Shown here in pieces: positions 23,352 through 31,154 of a DNA stretch of 33,034 nucleotides (the stretch's first letter is position 1; every line of letters begins with the position of its first letter). Under the pieces are notes generated by a model. It saw only the letters and a program-made list of their open reading frames with translations. It made no database searches and was not told the origin of the DNA. The translations under genes and the position numbers were made by a program. Origin of the DNA: Pseudomonas crudilactis (GTDB lineage Bacteria > Pseudomonadota > Gammaproteobacteria > Pseudomonadales > Pseudomonadaceae); assembly GCF_013433315.1 (NCBI RefSeq), contig NZ_WXVV01000039.1, positions 1-33,034 on the forward strand, in the 5' to 3' direction.

Positions 23352-24128
23352 TTAGCTAGCCTGACTCTGATCCTTATCCTTAACGCAGGCGAAGTCTTCT
23401 TCGCGCAGCTCAGGCAGATCTTTCGCACAGTAATTACTGCCCAGATCCTTCAGCGCGCCGCACATACCCTCCAGACGCCCGTCCACCGCTTGCAGGTGAT
23501 CGAGCAATTGACCGATGGCGCGCGCCACCGGGTCAGGCATGTCTTCGCTGACACCGTAGGCATCGAAACCGATCTTCTCGGCCATGGCCTTGCGCTTGGC
23601 ATCCTGCTCTTCATCGGACTTGACGATGATTCGACCTGGAATACCGACAACAGTGGCGCCCGGCGGCACTTCTTTGGTCACCACGGCGTTGGAACCCACC
23701 TTGGCACCGGCACCGACCGTAAACGGACCGAGCACTTTGGCGCCCGCACCGACCACCACACCATCACCCAGCGTCGGGTGACGCTTGCCTTTATTCCAAC
23801 TGGTGCCGCCGAGGGTCACGCCCTGATAAATGGTCACGTCATCGCCAATTTCAGCGGTTTCACCGATGACAATGCCCATGCCGTGGTCGATAAAGAAACG
23901 ACGACCGACTTTGGCCCCCGGATGAATCTCGATCCCGGTCAACCAGCGACCGAAGTTCGAAACCAGCCGTGCCAGCCATTTCAGTTCGTTGCGCCACAGC
24001 ATGCCGGCCAATCGATGAATCCAGATCGCGTGCATGCCGGGGTAGCAGGTCAGAACTTCAAAAGCGTTACGCGCTGCCGGGTCTCGATGGAACACGCTCT
24101 GGATATCTTCACGCAAACGCTCAAACAT
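23352..24128 (-). CDS. cysE: Serine O-acetyltransferase
   Basis: A 258-residue left-handed beta-helix acetyltransferase that makes O-acetylserine, the carbon precursor of cysteine. FFIDHGMGIVIGETAEIGDDVTIYQGVTLGG contains the catalytic histidine and start of the hexapeptide repeats (about 70-180). The N-terminal domain is shorter than in E. coli CysE, and the C-terminal tail is longer. Two adjacent ATG codons (24131, 24128) follow the trmJ stop directly. AAGGA fits the second (7 bases) better than the first (4). Co-location with isc suggests supply of cysteine to IscS, which is a contextual inference. Confidence 0.95.
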   Translation of the reverse strand: MFERLREDIQSVFHRDPAARNAFEVLTCYPGMHAIWIHRLAGMLWRNELKWLARLVSNFGRWLTGIEIHPGAKVGRRFFIDHGMGIVIGETAEIGDDVTIYQGVTLGGTSWNKGKRHPTLGDGVVVGAGAKVLGPFTVGAGAKVGSNAVVTKEVPPGATVVGIPGRIIVKSDEEQDAKRKAMAEKIGFDAYGVSEDMPDPVARAIGQLLDHLQAVDGRLEGMCGALKDLGSNYCAKDLPELREEDFACVKDKDQSQAS

Positions 24129-24131
24129 CAT

Positions 24132-24902
24132 TTAGTCCTTCCGCTTAAGAAGCTCACCACGGGCCGCTTTCTGGGTTTCCGTGAGGATGCCACGCAAAAT
24201 ATTCATTTCCGCCCGGCTGACCGAGCTGCGTCCGTACAACCGGCGCAGGCGCGCCATCAAGTGCCGTGGTTTTTCCGGATCGAGGAACTCGATGGCGACC
24301 AGCGTCTGCTCCAGATGCTCATAAAAGCGCTCCAGTTCATCCATGGTCGCCAGCTCGGCGCTTTTCACCGAGGCCACTTCTTCTTTCTCGATCTTGCTCG
24401 GCTGACCTTGTGCGGCCAGCCAGGCCATGCGCACTTCGTAGCTCAACACCTGCACCGCCGCGCCGAGGTTCAGCGAGCTGAACTCAGGGTCGGAGGGAAT
24501 ATGCACGTGAAAGTGACATCGCTGCAGTTCGTCATTGGTCAGACCGGAATCTTCACGACCAAACACCAGCGCAATTTCAGCGCCCTGCCCGGCCTCCTCA
24601 ACCACTTTGGTTCCGCATTCGCGAGGGTCCAGCAGCGGCCAGGGGATTCGACGGTCACGGGCGCTGGTGCCAAGCACCAGATTGCAGCCGACCAAAGCGT
24701 CTTCCAAGGTAGCGACGACTTGCGCGTTTTCAAGGATGTCACCGGCACCGGAGGCGCGAGCATCGGCCTCGTGGTGCGGAAACAGGCGCGGTTCGACCAG
24801 CACCAATCGCGACAGACCCATGTTTTTCATGGCGCGCGCGGCCCCGCCGATATTGCCGGGGTGGCTGGTATTGACCAGGACGACACGAATGTTCTGCAGC
24901 AA
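24132..24902 (-). CDS. trmJ: tRNA (cytidine/uridine-2'-O-)-methyltransferase TrmJ
   Basis: A 256-residue SPOUT-class methyltransferase that 2'-O-methylates position 32 of several tRNAs. Motif 1 is NTSHPGNIGGAARAMKNMG, and the SAM-binding trefoil knot is marked by ALVFGREDSGLTNDEL and SSLNLGAAVQVLSYE. The most likely start is TTG at 24902, giving MLQNIRVVLVNTSHP as in homologues. The ribosome binding site there is weak (GAGAG), so the exact start is uncertain. Stop TAA abuts the first cysE ATG. Divergent from suhB, as in many gammaproteobacteria. Confidence 0.94.
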   Translation of the reverse strand: MLQNIRVVLVNTSHPGNIGGAARAMKNMGLSRLVLVEPRLFPHHEADARASGAGDILENAQVVATLEDALVGCNLVLGTSARDRRIPWPLLDPRECGTKVVEEAGQGAEIALVFGREDSGLTNDELQRCHFHVHIPSDPEFSSLNLGAAVQVLSYEVRMAWLAAQGQPSKIEKEEVASVKSAELATMDELERFYEHLEQTLVAIEFLDPEKPRHLMARLRRLYGRSSVSRAEMNILRGILTETQKAARGELLKRKD

Positions 24903-24983
24903 GGGAGGCGCTCTCGGACACAGGAAAGGGGTGCAAATCTTACAGAACAGCCTACCGTTAAGCTATGAAAGCGAACAGCGTCC

Positions 24984-25011
24984 TTCACCTGAAGAAAAGT
25001 TCTGATAGAAT
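24984..25011 (+). promoter_or_regulatory. Probable promoter of suhB
   Basis: TTCACC (24984-24989) and TAGAAT (25006-25011) are separated by 16 bases, about 37 bases before the suhB ATG. The -10 is strong and the -35 is moderate. Confidence 0.55.
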
Positions 25012-25047
25012 GCGCGGCTTTCTTTAACAACCTTAGGTGACACATCC

Positions 25048-25866
25048 ATGCAGCCCATGCTGAATATCGCGCTGCGCGCCGCCCGCAGCGCCAGTGAACT
25101 GATCTTCCGCTCCATCGAGCGCCTGGATACCATCAAGGTCGACGAAAAAGACGCCAAGGATTATGTATCCGAGGTCGATCGCGCCGCCGAACAGAAAATC
25201 ATCGACGCGCTGCGCAAGGCTTACCCTAACCACTCCATCCGCGGTGAAGAGACCGGCCTGCACGCTGGCACCGGCATCGAAGGCGAAGAGTACCTGTGGA
25301 TCATCGATCCGCTGGACGGCACCACCAACTTCCTGCGCGGCATTCCTCACTTCGCTGTCAGCATTGCCTGCAAATACCGTGGTCGCCTGGAACACGCTGT
25401 TGTTCTGGATCCGGTTCGCCAGGAAGAATTCACCGCCAGCCGTGGTCGCGGCGCTCAACTGAACGGTCGTCGCCTGCGCGTCAGCGGTCGCACCAGCCTC
25501 GACGGCGCCCTGCTCGGTACCGGCTTCCCGTTCCGTGACGACCAGATGGACAACCTCGACAACTACCTAGGCATGTTCCGCGCCCTGGTTGGCCAGACTG
25601 CCGGCATCCGCCGCGCCGGTTCCGCCAGCCTCGACCTGGCTTACGTCGCTGCCGGTCGTTTCGATGCGTTCTGGGAGTCGGGCCTGTCCGAATGGGACAT
25701 GGCTGCAGGCGCCCTGCTGATTCAAGAAGCTGGCGGCCTGGTGAGCGACTTCACCGGCGGTCACGACTTCCTTGAAAAAGGTCACATCGTTGCCGGCAAC
25801 ACCAAATGCTTCAAGGCAGTACTGACGGCGATCCAGCCGCACCTGCCGGCTTCGCTGAAGCGCTAA
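25048..25866 (+). CDS. suhB: Inositol-1-monophosphatase family protein SuhB
   Basis: A 272-residue Mg-dependent phosphatase. The metal-binding residues are E67/E68 (RGEETG), D87 and D90 (IIDPLDGTTNF) and the aspartate of SEWDMAAG. E. coli SuhB also binds the Nus complex and supports rRNA antitermination, and P. aeruginosa SuhB affects virulence regulation, so a regulatory role may matter more than phosphatase activity. It is monocistronic, with its own promoter and a strong terminator. Confidence 0.97.
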   Translation: MQPMLNIALRAARSASELIFRSIERLDTIKVDEKDAKDYVSEVDRAAEQKIIDALRKAYPNHSIRGEETGLHAGTGIEGEEYLWIIDPLDGTTNFLRGIPHFAVSIACKYRGRLEHAVVLDPVRQEEFTASRGRGAQLNGRRLRVSGRTSLDGALLGTGFPFRDDQMDNLDNYLGMFRALVGQTAGIRRAGSASLDLAYVAAGRFDAFWESGLSEWDMAAGALLIQEAGGLVSDFTGGHDFLEKGHIVAGNTKCFKAVLTAIQPHLPASLKR

Positions 25867-25881
25867 GCTTCCCGCGAAACG

Positions 25882-25910
25882 AAAAAAGCACCCTTCGGGG
25901 TGCTTTTTTT
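25882..25910 (+). terminator. Terminator of suhB
   Basis: AAAAAAGCACCC, a TTCG tetraloop and GGGTGCTTTTTTT, starting 16 bases after the suhB stop. The left A-run would also let it work on the opposite strand. Confidence 0.96.
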
Positions 25911-25948
25911 ATGTCTGGAATTCGTCACCCGCCACACCACGGGACCAA

Positions 25949-26038
25949 TGTAGGAGTGAGCCTGCTCGCGATAGCGATGTATCAGCCACCACCTGCATCG
26001 AATGATAAATAGCTATCGCGAGCAGGCTCACTCCTACA
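25949..26038. repeat. REP doublet variant (inverted pair), family A-like
   Basis: Perfect 27-base inverted arms at 25949-25975 and 26012-26038. The core GGAGTGAGCCTGCTCGCG is related to, but differs from, the GGGAGCGAGCTTGCTCGCG units elsewhere, and it carries a GATAGC extension. The two arms lie between the convergent terminators of suhB and the glycine-zipper gene, with a 36-base loop. Confidence 0.92.
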
Positions 26039-26070
26039 GGGATTTGTTGCGTGACTTAAATGGCGGGCAC

Positions 26071-26096
26071 AAAAAAAGCACCCCGCAGGGTGCTTC
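26071..26096 (-). terminator. Terminator of the glycine-zipper gene
   Basis: On the minus strand AAGCACCC pairs with GGGTGCTT around a short loop, followed by seven T including the stem end. It lies about 20 bases after the stop. Confidence 0.93.
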
Positions 26097-26115
26097 TTGT
26101 TAAAACAGTCGGTCC

Positions 26116-26664
26116 TTACTGACCCGGCTCATTCTGCGACAGAATCAGCTTGCCTTCCTTGTCGACCGGAATCTGGTTGCCCGGATCGCGATCCATCCGC
26201 ACTTTGCCTTCTTTGCCATCGAGCGAGTAACGCACGTCGTAACCGACGACCTTGTCGCTGATGTCATTGACCGTGTTGCAGCGGGTTTGTGTAGTGGTGT
26301 AAGTGTCACGCTCTTGCATGCCTTCCTGCACCTTGTTACCCGCATAACCGCCACCGACCGCACCGGCTACCGTGGCAATTTTCTTGCCGGTGCCGCCGCC
26401 AATCTGATTACCCAGCAAACCACCTGCCAGCGCACCGACGACGGTACCGGCAATCTGGTGCTGATCTTTTACCGGTGCCTGACGAGTCACTGTCACGTCC
26501 TTGCACACTTCACGTGGAGTCTTGATCTGTGTTTTAACCGGTTCAACGGCCAACACTTGCGCATACTCAGGGCCGCTTTTAACCAGGCTGTAGGTGGCAA
26601 CAGCGCCCCCGGCAGTCACACCGACAGCACCCAATACCGCACCAACCAGCAACGACTTGTTCAC
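26116..26664 (-). CDS. Glycine-zipper 2TM-domain envelope protein
   Basis: A 182-residue protein with an N-terminal hydrophobic segment (about 6-28) and no lipobox cysteine. The glycine-zipper domain (about 70-113) has GTVVGALAGGLLGNQIGGGTGKK and AGAVGGGYAGNKVQ. This domain is found in SlyB, the 17-kDa rickettsial antigen and other outer-membrane proteins. The C-terminal part (TTTQTRCNTVNDISDKVVGYDVRY) is typical of the Pseudomonas subfamily. Function is unknown, and envelope integrity is the usual guess. It lies between terminators and is probably monocistronic. Confidence 0.9.
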   Translation of the reverse strand: MNKSLLVGAVLGAVGVTAGGAVATYSLVKSGPEYAQVLAVEPVKTQIKTPREVCKDVTVTRQAPVKDQHQIAGTVVGALAGGLLGNQIGGGTGKKIATVAGAVGGGYAGNKVQEGMQERDTYTTTQTRCNTVNDISDKVVGYDVRYSLDGKEGKVRMDRDPGNQIPVDKEGKLILSQNEPGQ

Positions 26665-26723
26665 ATGAACCTCCTGACCATCACATGCGGGACACGCCCG
26701 CGCTTCTCCCAGCCTTGGAGCAT

Positions 26724-26754
26724 AAAAAAAGGCGCGAGTTCAACTCACGCCTTT
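26724..26754 (-). terminator. Terminator of the queA-secF operon
   Basis: On the minus strand AAAGGCGTGAGT, a TGA loop and ACTCGCGCC followed by TTTTTTT, beginning about 30 bases after the secF stop. One G-T pair is present in the stem. Confidence 0.95.
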
Positions 26755-26785
26755 CTTGGGCTGACAGCCGGGAAAACGATGGCCG

Positions 26786-27700
26786 TTATGGACGGTCGTC
26801 GACTTCCTTCTCGGTGTTCGCCGGAGGAATCAGATCCTCGGTAGTCAGGTTCAGCCAGATCAGTACCACGTTCGCGATGTAGATCGACGAGTAGGTACCC
26901 GCCAGAACACCGATGAACAGCGCGATCGAGAAGCCGAACAGATTGTCACCACCGAAGAACAGCAGTGCCGCGATCGCCAGCAAAGTGGAGATCGACGTCG
27001 CCATGGTCCGCAGCAGAGTCTGAGTGGTCGAGATGTTGATGTTCTCGATCAGCGAAGCCTTGCGCAGGACACGGAAGTTCTCACGAACCCGGTCGAATAC
27101 CACGATGGTGTCGTTCAGCGAGTAACCGATGATCGCCAGTACCGCCGCCAGCACCGTCAGGTCGAAGGTGATCTGGAAGAACGACAGGATACCGATGGTC
27201 ACGATCACGTCGTGAATCAGCGAAACGATGGCGCCAACTGCGAATTTCCACTGAAAGCGGAAAGCCAGGTAGATCAGGATGCCGCCGAGCGCCAGCAGCA
27301 TGCCGAGGCCGCCCTGGTCGCGCAGCTCTTCACCGACCTGCGGGCCAACGAACTCGACACGCTTGACCGTCGCCGGGTTGTCACCGCCGAGCTTCTGCAG
27401 CGCTTCCGCGACCTGATGGCCCAGTTGTGGGTCTTCACCCGGCATGCGCACCAGCAGATCGGTGGTGGCACCGAAGCTCTGCACGATGGCTTCGTGGTAA
27501 CCGGAAGTTACCAGCTCTTCACGCACCTTGGTGACATCGGCCGGACGCTCGTAGGTCAGCTCGATGAGCGTACCGCCGGTGAAGTCCAGACCCCAGTTCA
27601 TGCCCTTGGTAGCGACACTGAACAAAGCCAGCAAGGTGAGGAATACTGTGACGCCGAACGCGAAGTTGCGAACGCCCATGAAGTTGATTGTACGTAACAT
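26786..27700 (-). CDS. secF: Protein translocase subunit SecF
   Basis: A 304-residue inner-membrane RND-type protein with six membrane segments: one near 13-31, then a periplasmic domain (WGLDFTGGTLIELTYE...), then five between about 130 and 285. GYSLNDTIVVFDRVREN is the conserved cytosolic-loop motif. With SecD it uses the proton gradient to pull proteins out of SecYEG on the periplasmic side. It lies 9 bases after secD. Last gene of the operon. Confidence 0.98.
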   Translation of the reverse strand: MLRTINFMGVRNFAFGVTVFLTLLALFSVATKGMNWGLDFTGGTLIELTYERPADVTKVREELVTSGYHEAIVQSFGATTDLLVRMPGEDPQLGHQVAEALQKLGGDNPATVKRVEFVGPQVGEELRDQGGLGMLLALGGILIYLAFRFQWKFAVGAIVSLIHDVIVTIGILSFFQITFDLTVLAAVLAIIGYSLNDTIVVFDRVRENFRVLRKASLIENINISTTQTLLRTMATSISTLLAIAALLFFGGDNLFGFSIALFIGVLAGTYSSIYIANVVLIWLNLTTEDLIPPANTEKEVDDRP

Positions 27701-27709
27701 GGCAGCCCC

Positions 27710-29578
27710 TTAAATCCACAACTTCTTGAAGTCACGTCCGCCGAAGATCAGGTTGACCATTGCGCGGGTCACCATGATGGCCGTGAACATCGAGGTAAAG
27801 ATCCCGAGGGACATGGTCACTGCGAAACCTTTGACCGGGCCGGTGCCCATGGCAAAGAGAATTCCGCCGACCAACAAGGTAGTCAGGTTGGCGTCGAGAA
27901 TCGCGGTGAATGCCCGGCCGAAGCCTTCGTTGATTGCACGCTGCACGGTCATGCCAGCGGCGATCTCTTCACGAATCCGCGAGAAGATCAGCACGTTGGC
28001 GTCGACCGCCATACCCATGGTCAACACGATACCGGCGATACCCGGCAGGGTCAGCGTTGCACCCAGCAGCGACATCAGGGCCAGCAGCAGCACCATGTTC
28101 ACTGCCAGTGCGACAGTGGCGATGATGCCGAAGAAGCGGTAGATGGCGATGATGAACAGCGACACGAACAGCATGCCCCACAGCGACGCATCGATACCTT
28201 TGGTGATGTTGTCAGCACCCAGGCTCGGGCCGATGGTGCGTTCTTCAGCGAAGTACATTGGTGCGGCAAGACCACCGGCACGCAGCAGCAGCGCCAGTTC
28301 GGACGACTCACCCTGACCGTTCAGGCCAGTGATGCGGAACTGAGCACCCAGCGGCGACTGAATGGTCGCCAGGCTGATGATCTTCTTCTCTTCTTTGAAC
28401 GTTTGCACCGCAACGTCTTTCTCGACGCCATCGACCACTTGCTTGGTGTAAGTGGTGATCGGACGCTGTTCGATGAAGATCACCGCCATGCTGCGACCAA
28501 CGTTCGAACGGGTCGCACGACTCATCAGCTCGCCACCGTGACCATCCAGACGGATGTTCACTTCTGGTGTGCCGTGCTCGCCGAAACCGGCCTTGGCGTC
28601 GGTGACCTGGTCACCGGTGATGATCAGACCACGTTCGATCTGTGCTGGCGGACGCTTGCCTTCACGGAACTCGAAGGTTTCGGAGGTGGCTTTCGAAGCA
28701 CCCGGCTCAGCAGCCAGACGGAACTCAAGGTTGGCCGTCTTGCCGAGGATACGCTTGGCTTCGGCAGTGTCCTGCACGCCCGGCAGCTCAACCACGATGC
28801 GGTTGGCGCCCTGACGCTGAACGATCGGTTCGGCAACACCCAGCTCGTTGACGCGGTTACGTACCGTGGTCAAGTTCTGCTTGATGGAGTATTCACGGAT
28901 TTCCGCCAGCTTGGCCGGGGTCATCGCCAGACGCAGCACCGGTTGACCGTTGAGGTCGGCCGGAACAATGTCGAAATCGTTGAAGTTCTTGCGGATCAGT
29001 GCACGGGCCTGTTCGCGGGAGTCTTCATCGCTGAAGCCCAACTGAATGGCACCGCCCAGCTGCGGCAGGCTGCGATAACGCAGTTTTTCTTTGCGCAGCA
29101 GGCTCTTGACGTCGCCTTCGTAGACTTTCAGGCGTGCATCGAGGGCTTTGTCCATGTCCACTTCCAGCAGGAAGTGCACACCACCGGACAAGTCCAGACC
29201 CAGCTTCATCGGGTGCGCGCCCAGATTGCGCAGCCATTGCGGGGTGGTCTGTGCCAGGTTCAGCGCGACGACGTAGTCATCACCCAACGCCTTGCGCACA
29301 ACGTCTTTGGCCGGCAACTGGTCTTCAGCCTTGCTCAGACGGATCAGACCGCCCTTGCCGTTGGCGGCCAGCGTGGCTGCCTTGACGTTGATCCCGGACT
29401 CCTTGAGCGCAGTGCTCACACGATCCAGATCAGCCTGATTGACTTGCAGCGCAGTGCTTGCACCGCTGACCTGAATGGCCGGGTCATCGGGGTATAGATT
29501 CGGAGCGGAATAAATCAGACCGATCGCCAGCACCGCCAGGATCAGAATGTATTTCCACAGAGGATATTTGTTCAGCAT
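27710..29578 (-). CDS. secD: Protein translocase subunit SecD
   Basis: A 622-residue inner-membrane protein with an N-terminal membrane segment (about 7-26), a large periplasmic region containing P1 head and base domains (LGLDLSGGVHFLLEVDM starts the base), and five C-terminal membrane segments (about 455-615). The conserved motif GMAVDANVLIFSRIREE is present in the fourth segment. I chose ATG 29578; a GTG directly before it is possible. An 8-bp GC-rich hairpin (29599-29619) lies just upstream. Confidence 0.97.
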   Translation of the reverse strand: MLNKYPLWKYILILAVLAIGLIYSAPNLYPDDPAIQVSGASTALQVNQADLDRVSTALKESGINVKAATLAANGKGGLIRLSKAEDQLPAKDVVRKALGDDYVVALNLAQTTPQWLRNLGAHPMKLGLDLSGGVHFLLEVDMDKALDARLKVYEGDVKSLLRKEKLRYRSLPQLGGAIQLGFSDEDSREQARALIRKNFNDFDIVPADLNGQPVLRLAMTPAKLAEIREYSIKQNLTTVRNRVNELGVAEPIVQRQGANRIVVELPGVQDTAEAKRILGKTANLEFRLAAEPGASKATSETFEFREGKRPPAQIERGLIITGDQVTDAKAGFGEHGTPEVNIRLDGHGGELMSRATRSNVGRSMAVIFIEQRPITTYTKQVVDGVEKDVAVQTFKEEKKIISLATIQSPLGAQFRITGLNGQGESSELALLLRAGGLAAPMYFAEERTIGPSLGADNITKGIDASLWGMLFVSLFIIAIYRFFGIIATVALAVNMVLLLALMSLLGATLTLPGIAGIVLTMGMAVDANVLIFSRIREEIAAGMTVQRAINEGFGRAFTAILDANLTTLLVGGILFAMGTGPVKGFAVTMSLGIFTSMFTAIMVTRAMVNLIFGGRDFKKLWI

Positions 29579-29598
29579 CACGCCGCCCGTTATGAACG

Positions 29599-29619
29599 CG
29601 GGGCGCCTTGCGCGCCCCG
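29599..29619 (-). promoter_or_regulatory. Intercistronic hairpin between yajC and secD
   Basis: CGGGGCGC and GCGCCCCG form a perfect 8-bp stem around a 5-base loop. No T-run follows on either strand, so it is not an intrinsic terminator. It could modulate mRNA decay or coupling between yajC and secD. It sits 21 bases from the secD start. Confidence 0.5.
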
Positions 29620-29642
29620 TCGATTGAGTAGAAGTTGTTGCT

Positions 29643-29981
29643 TCAGATCGCTTTCAGCGTGCCTTTTGGCAGCGTGGCGGCGATGGCGCCTTTCTGGAAC
29701 TTCATTTCCACGGTGTCGGAAACTTCCAGAACCACGAAGTCATCGGCAACTTTAGTGATCTTGCCGGCGATACCGCCAGTGGTCACAACTTCGTCGCCCT
29801 TCTGCAGGCTGCTCAGCAGGTTCTTCTGCTCTTTGGCGCGCTTGGCCTGTGGACGCCAGATCATCAGGTAGAAGATGACCAGAAAGCCGACCAGGAAAAT
29901 CCACTCGAAACCGCCGCCCATTGGGCCGGCAGCAGCCGGTGCAGCCGCGTCAGCCATGGCGTTAGAGATAAAAAAGCTCAT
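29643..29981 (-). CDS. yajC: Sec translocon accessory protein YajC
   Basis: A 112-residue protein with one membrane segment (about 25-43; GFEWIFLVGFLVIFYLMIW) and a cytosolic part with KGDEVVTTGGIAGKITKV. It binds SecDF. The operon order tgt-yajC-secD-secF is conserved in proteobacteria. ATG at 29981, 43 bases after tgt. Confidence 0.97.
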   Translation of the reverse strand: MSFFISNAMADAAAPAAAGPMGGGFEWIFLVGFLVIFYLMIWRPQAKRAKEQKNLLSSLQKGDEVVTTGGIAGKITKVADDFVVLEVSDTVEMKFQKGAIAATLPKGTLKAI

Positions 29982-30024
29982 TTAGCACTCCAGTTGCAAA
30001 TGTTGAATCTTGGGGTCAGAAAAC

Positions 30025-31140
30025 TCAGTCCAAAGGCGGAACGGGGAGCCCGCGTTTGGCGTAGAAGGCATCGACAAAGGCGGCCAATGTACCCTGTTGA
30101 ATAGCCTCGCGCAAACCAGCCATCAGCACCTGATAATGGCGCAAGTTATGGATGGTATTGAGCATGCTTCCCAGCATTTCGCCGCACTTGTCCAGGTGAT
30201 GCAGATAAGCGCGGGAGAAGTTCTGGCAGGTATAGCAATCGCAGGTCGGATCCAGCGGCGATTCATCATGGCGATGGAACGCGTTACGGATCTTCAGCAC
30301 GCCGGTATCAATGAACAGATGCCCATTGCGGGCATTACGGGTTGGCATCACGCAATCGAACATGTCCACACCGCGGCGCACACCCTCAACCAGATCTTCC
30401 GGTTTGCCAACACCCATAAGGTAACGAGGTTTGTCAGCCGGCATCATGCCTGGCAGATAATCCAGAACCTTGATCATCTCGTGTTTCGGTTCGCCCACCG
30501 ACAGACCGCCAATGGCCAGGCCATCGAAGCCGATCTTGTCGAGGCCTTCGAGCGAGCGCATGCGCAGATCCTGGTGCATGCCGCCCTGAACGATGCCGAA
30601 CAATGCGGCAGTGTTGTCACCGTGAGCATTTTTCGAACGCTGGGCCCAGCGCAGCGACAATTCCATCGATACGCGCGCGACGTCTTCGTCAGCCGGATAC
30701 GGCGTGCATTCGTCGAAAATCATCACGACGTCGGAGCCGAGATCGCGCTGCACCTGCATCGATTCTTCCGGCCCCATGAACACTTTGGCGCCGTCGACCG
30801 GGGAGGCGAAGGTCACGCCCTCCTCCTTGATCTTGCGCATCGCGCCGAGACTGAACACCTGAAAACCGCCGGAGTCAGTGAGGATCGGGCCTTTCCACTG
30901 CATGAAATCGTGCAGGTCGCCGTGTTCCTTGATCACTTGAGTGCCAGGGCGCAGCCACAGGTGAAAGGTATTGCCCAGAATGATTTCTGCGCCGGTGGCA
31001 ACGATGTCACGCGGCAACATGCCCTTGACCGTGCCGTAAGTGCCCACCGGCATGAACGCCGGGGTCTCGACGGTGCCACGCGGGAAGGTCAGGCGACCAC
31101 GCCGGGCCTTGCCATCGGTGGCCAGAAGTTCAAAGGACAT
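30025..31140 (-). CDS. tgt: tRNA-guanine transglycosylase
   Basis: A 371-residue enzyme that exchanges guanine 34 of tRNAs with GUN anticodons for the queuosine precursor preQ1. LTDSGGFQVFSLG holds a catalytic aspartate, DMFDCVMPTRNARNGHLF is the base-binding region, and CDCYTC plus HHL are the zinc ligands. I chose ATG 31140 because the product then opens as in E. coli Tgt (M-FEL-TDG). An in-frame ATG at 31158 overlaps the queA stop (ATGA) and has AGAGGA 6-7 bases upstream, so a six-residue longer protein is quite possible. Confidence 0.97.
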   Translation of the reverse strand: MSFELLATDGKARRGRLTFPRGTVETPAFMPVGTYGTVKGMLPRDIVATGAEIILGNTFHLWLRPGTQVIKEHGDLHDFMQWKGPILTDSGGFQVFSLGAMRKIKEEGVTFASPVDGAKVFMGPEESMQVQRDLGSDVVMIFDECTPYPADEDVARVSMELSLRWAQRSKNAHGDNTAALFGIVQGGMHQDLRMRSLEGLDKIGFDGLAIGGLSVGEPKHEMIKVLDYLPGMMPADKPRYLMGVGKPEDLVEGVRRGVDMFDCVMPTRNARNGHLFIDTGVLKIRNAFHRHDESPLDPTCDCYTCQNFSRAYLHHLDKCGEMLGSMLNTIHNLRHYQVLMAGLREAIQQGTLAAFVDAFYAKRGLPVPPLD

Positions 31141-31154
31141 GCGACATTCGCGAC

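Noticed and set aside
23244..24968. 574-codon plus-strand ORF opposite cysE and trmJ
   Set aside because: Antisense of two intact genes. Its start lies in a REP element, and its first residues are REP translation.
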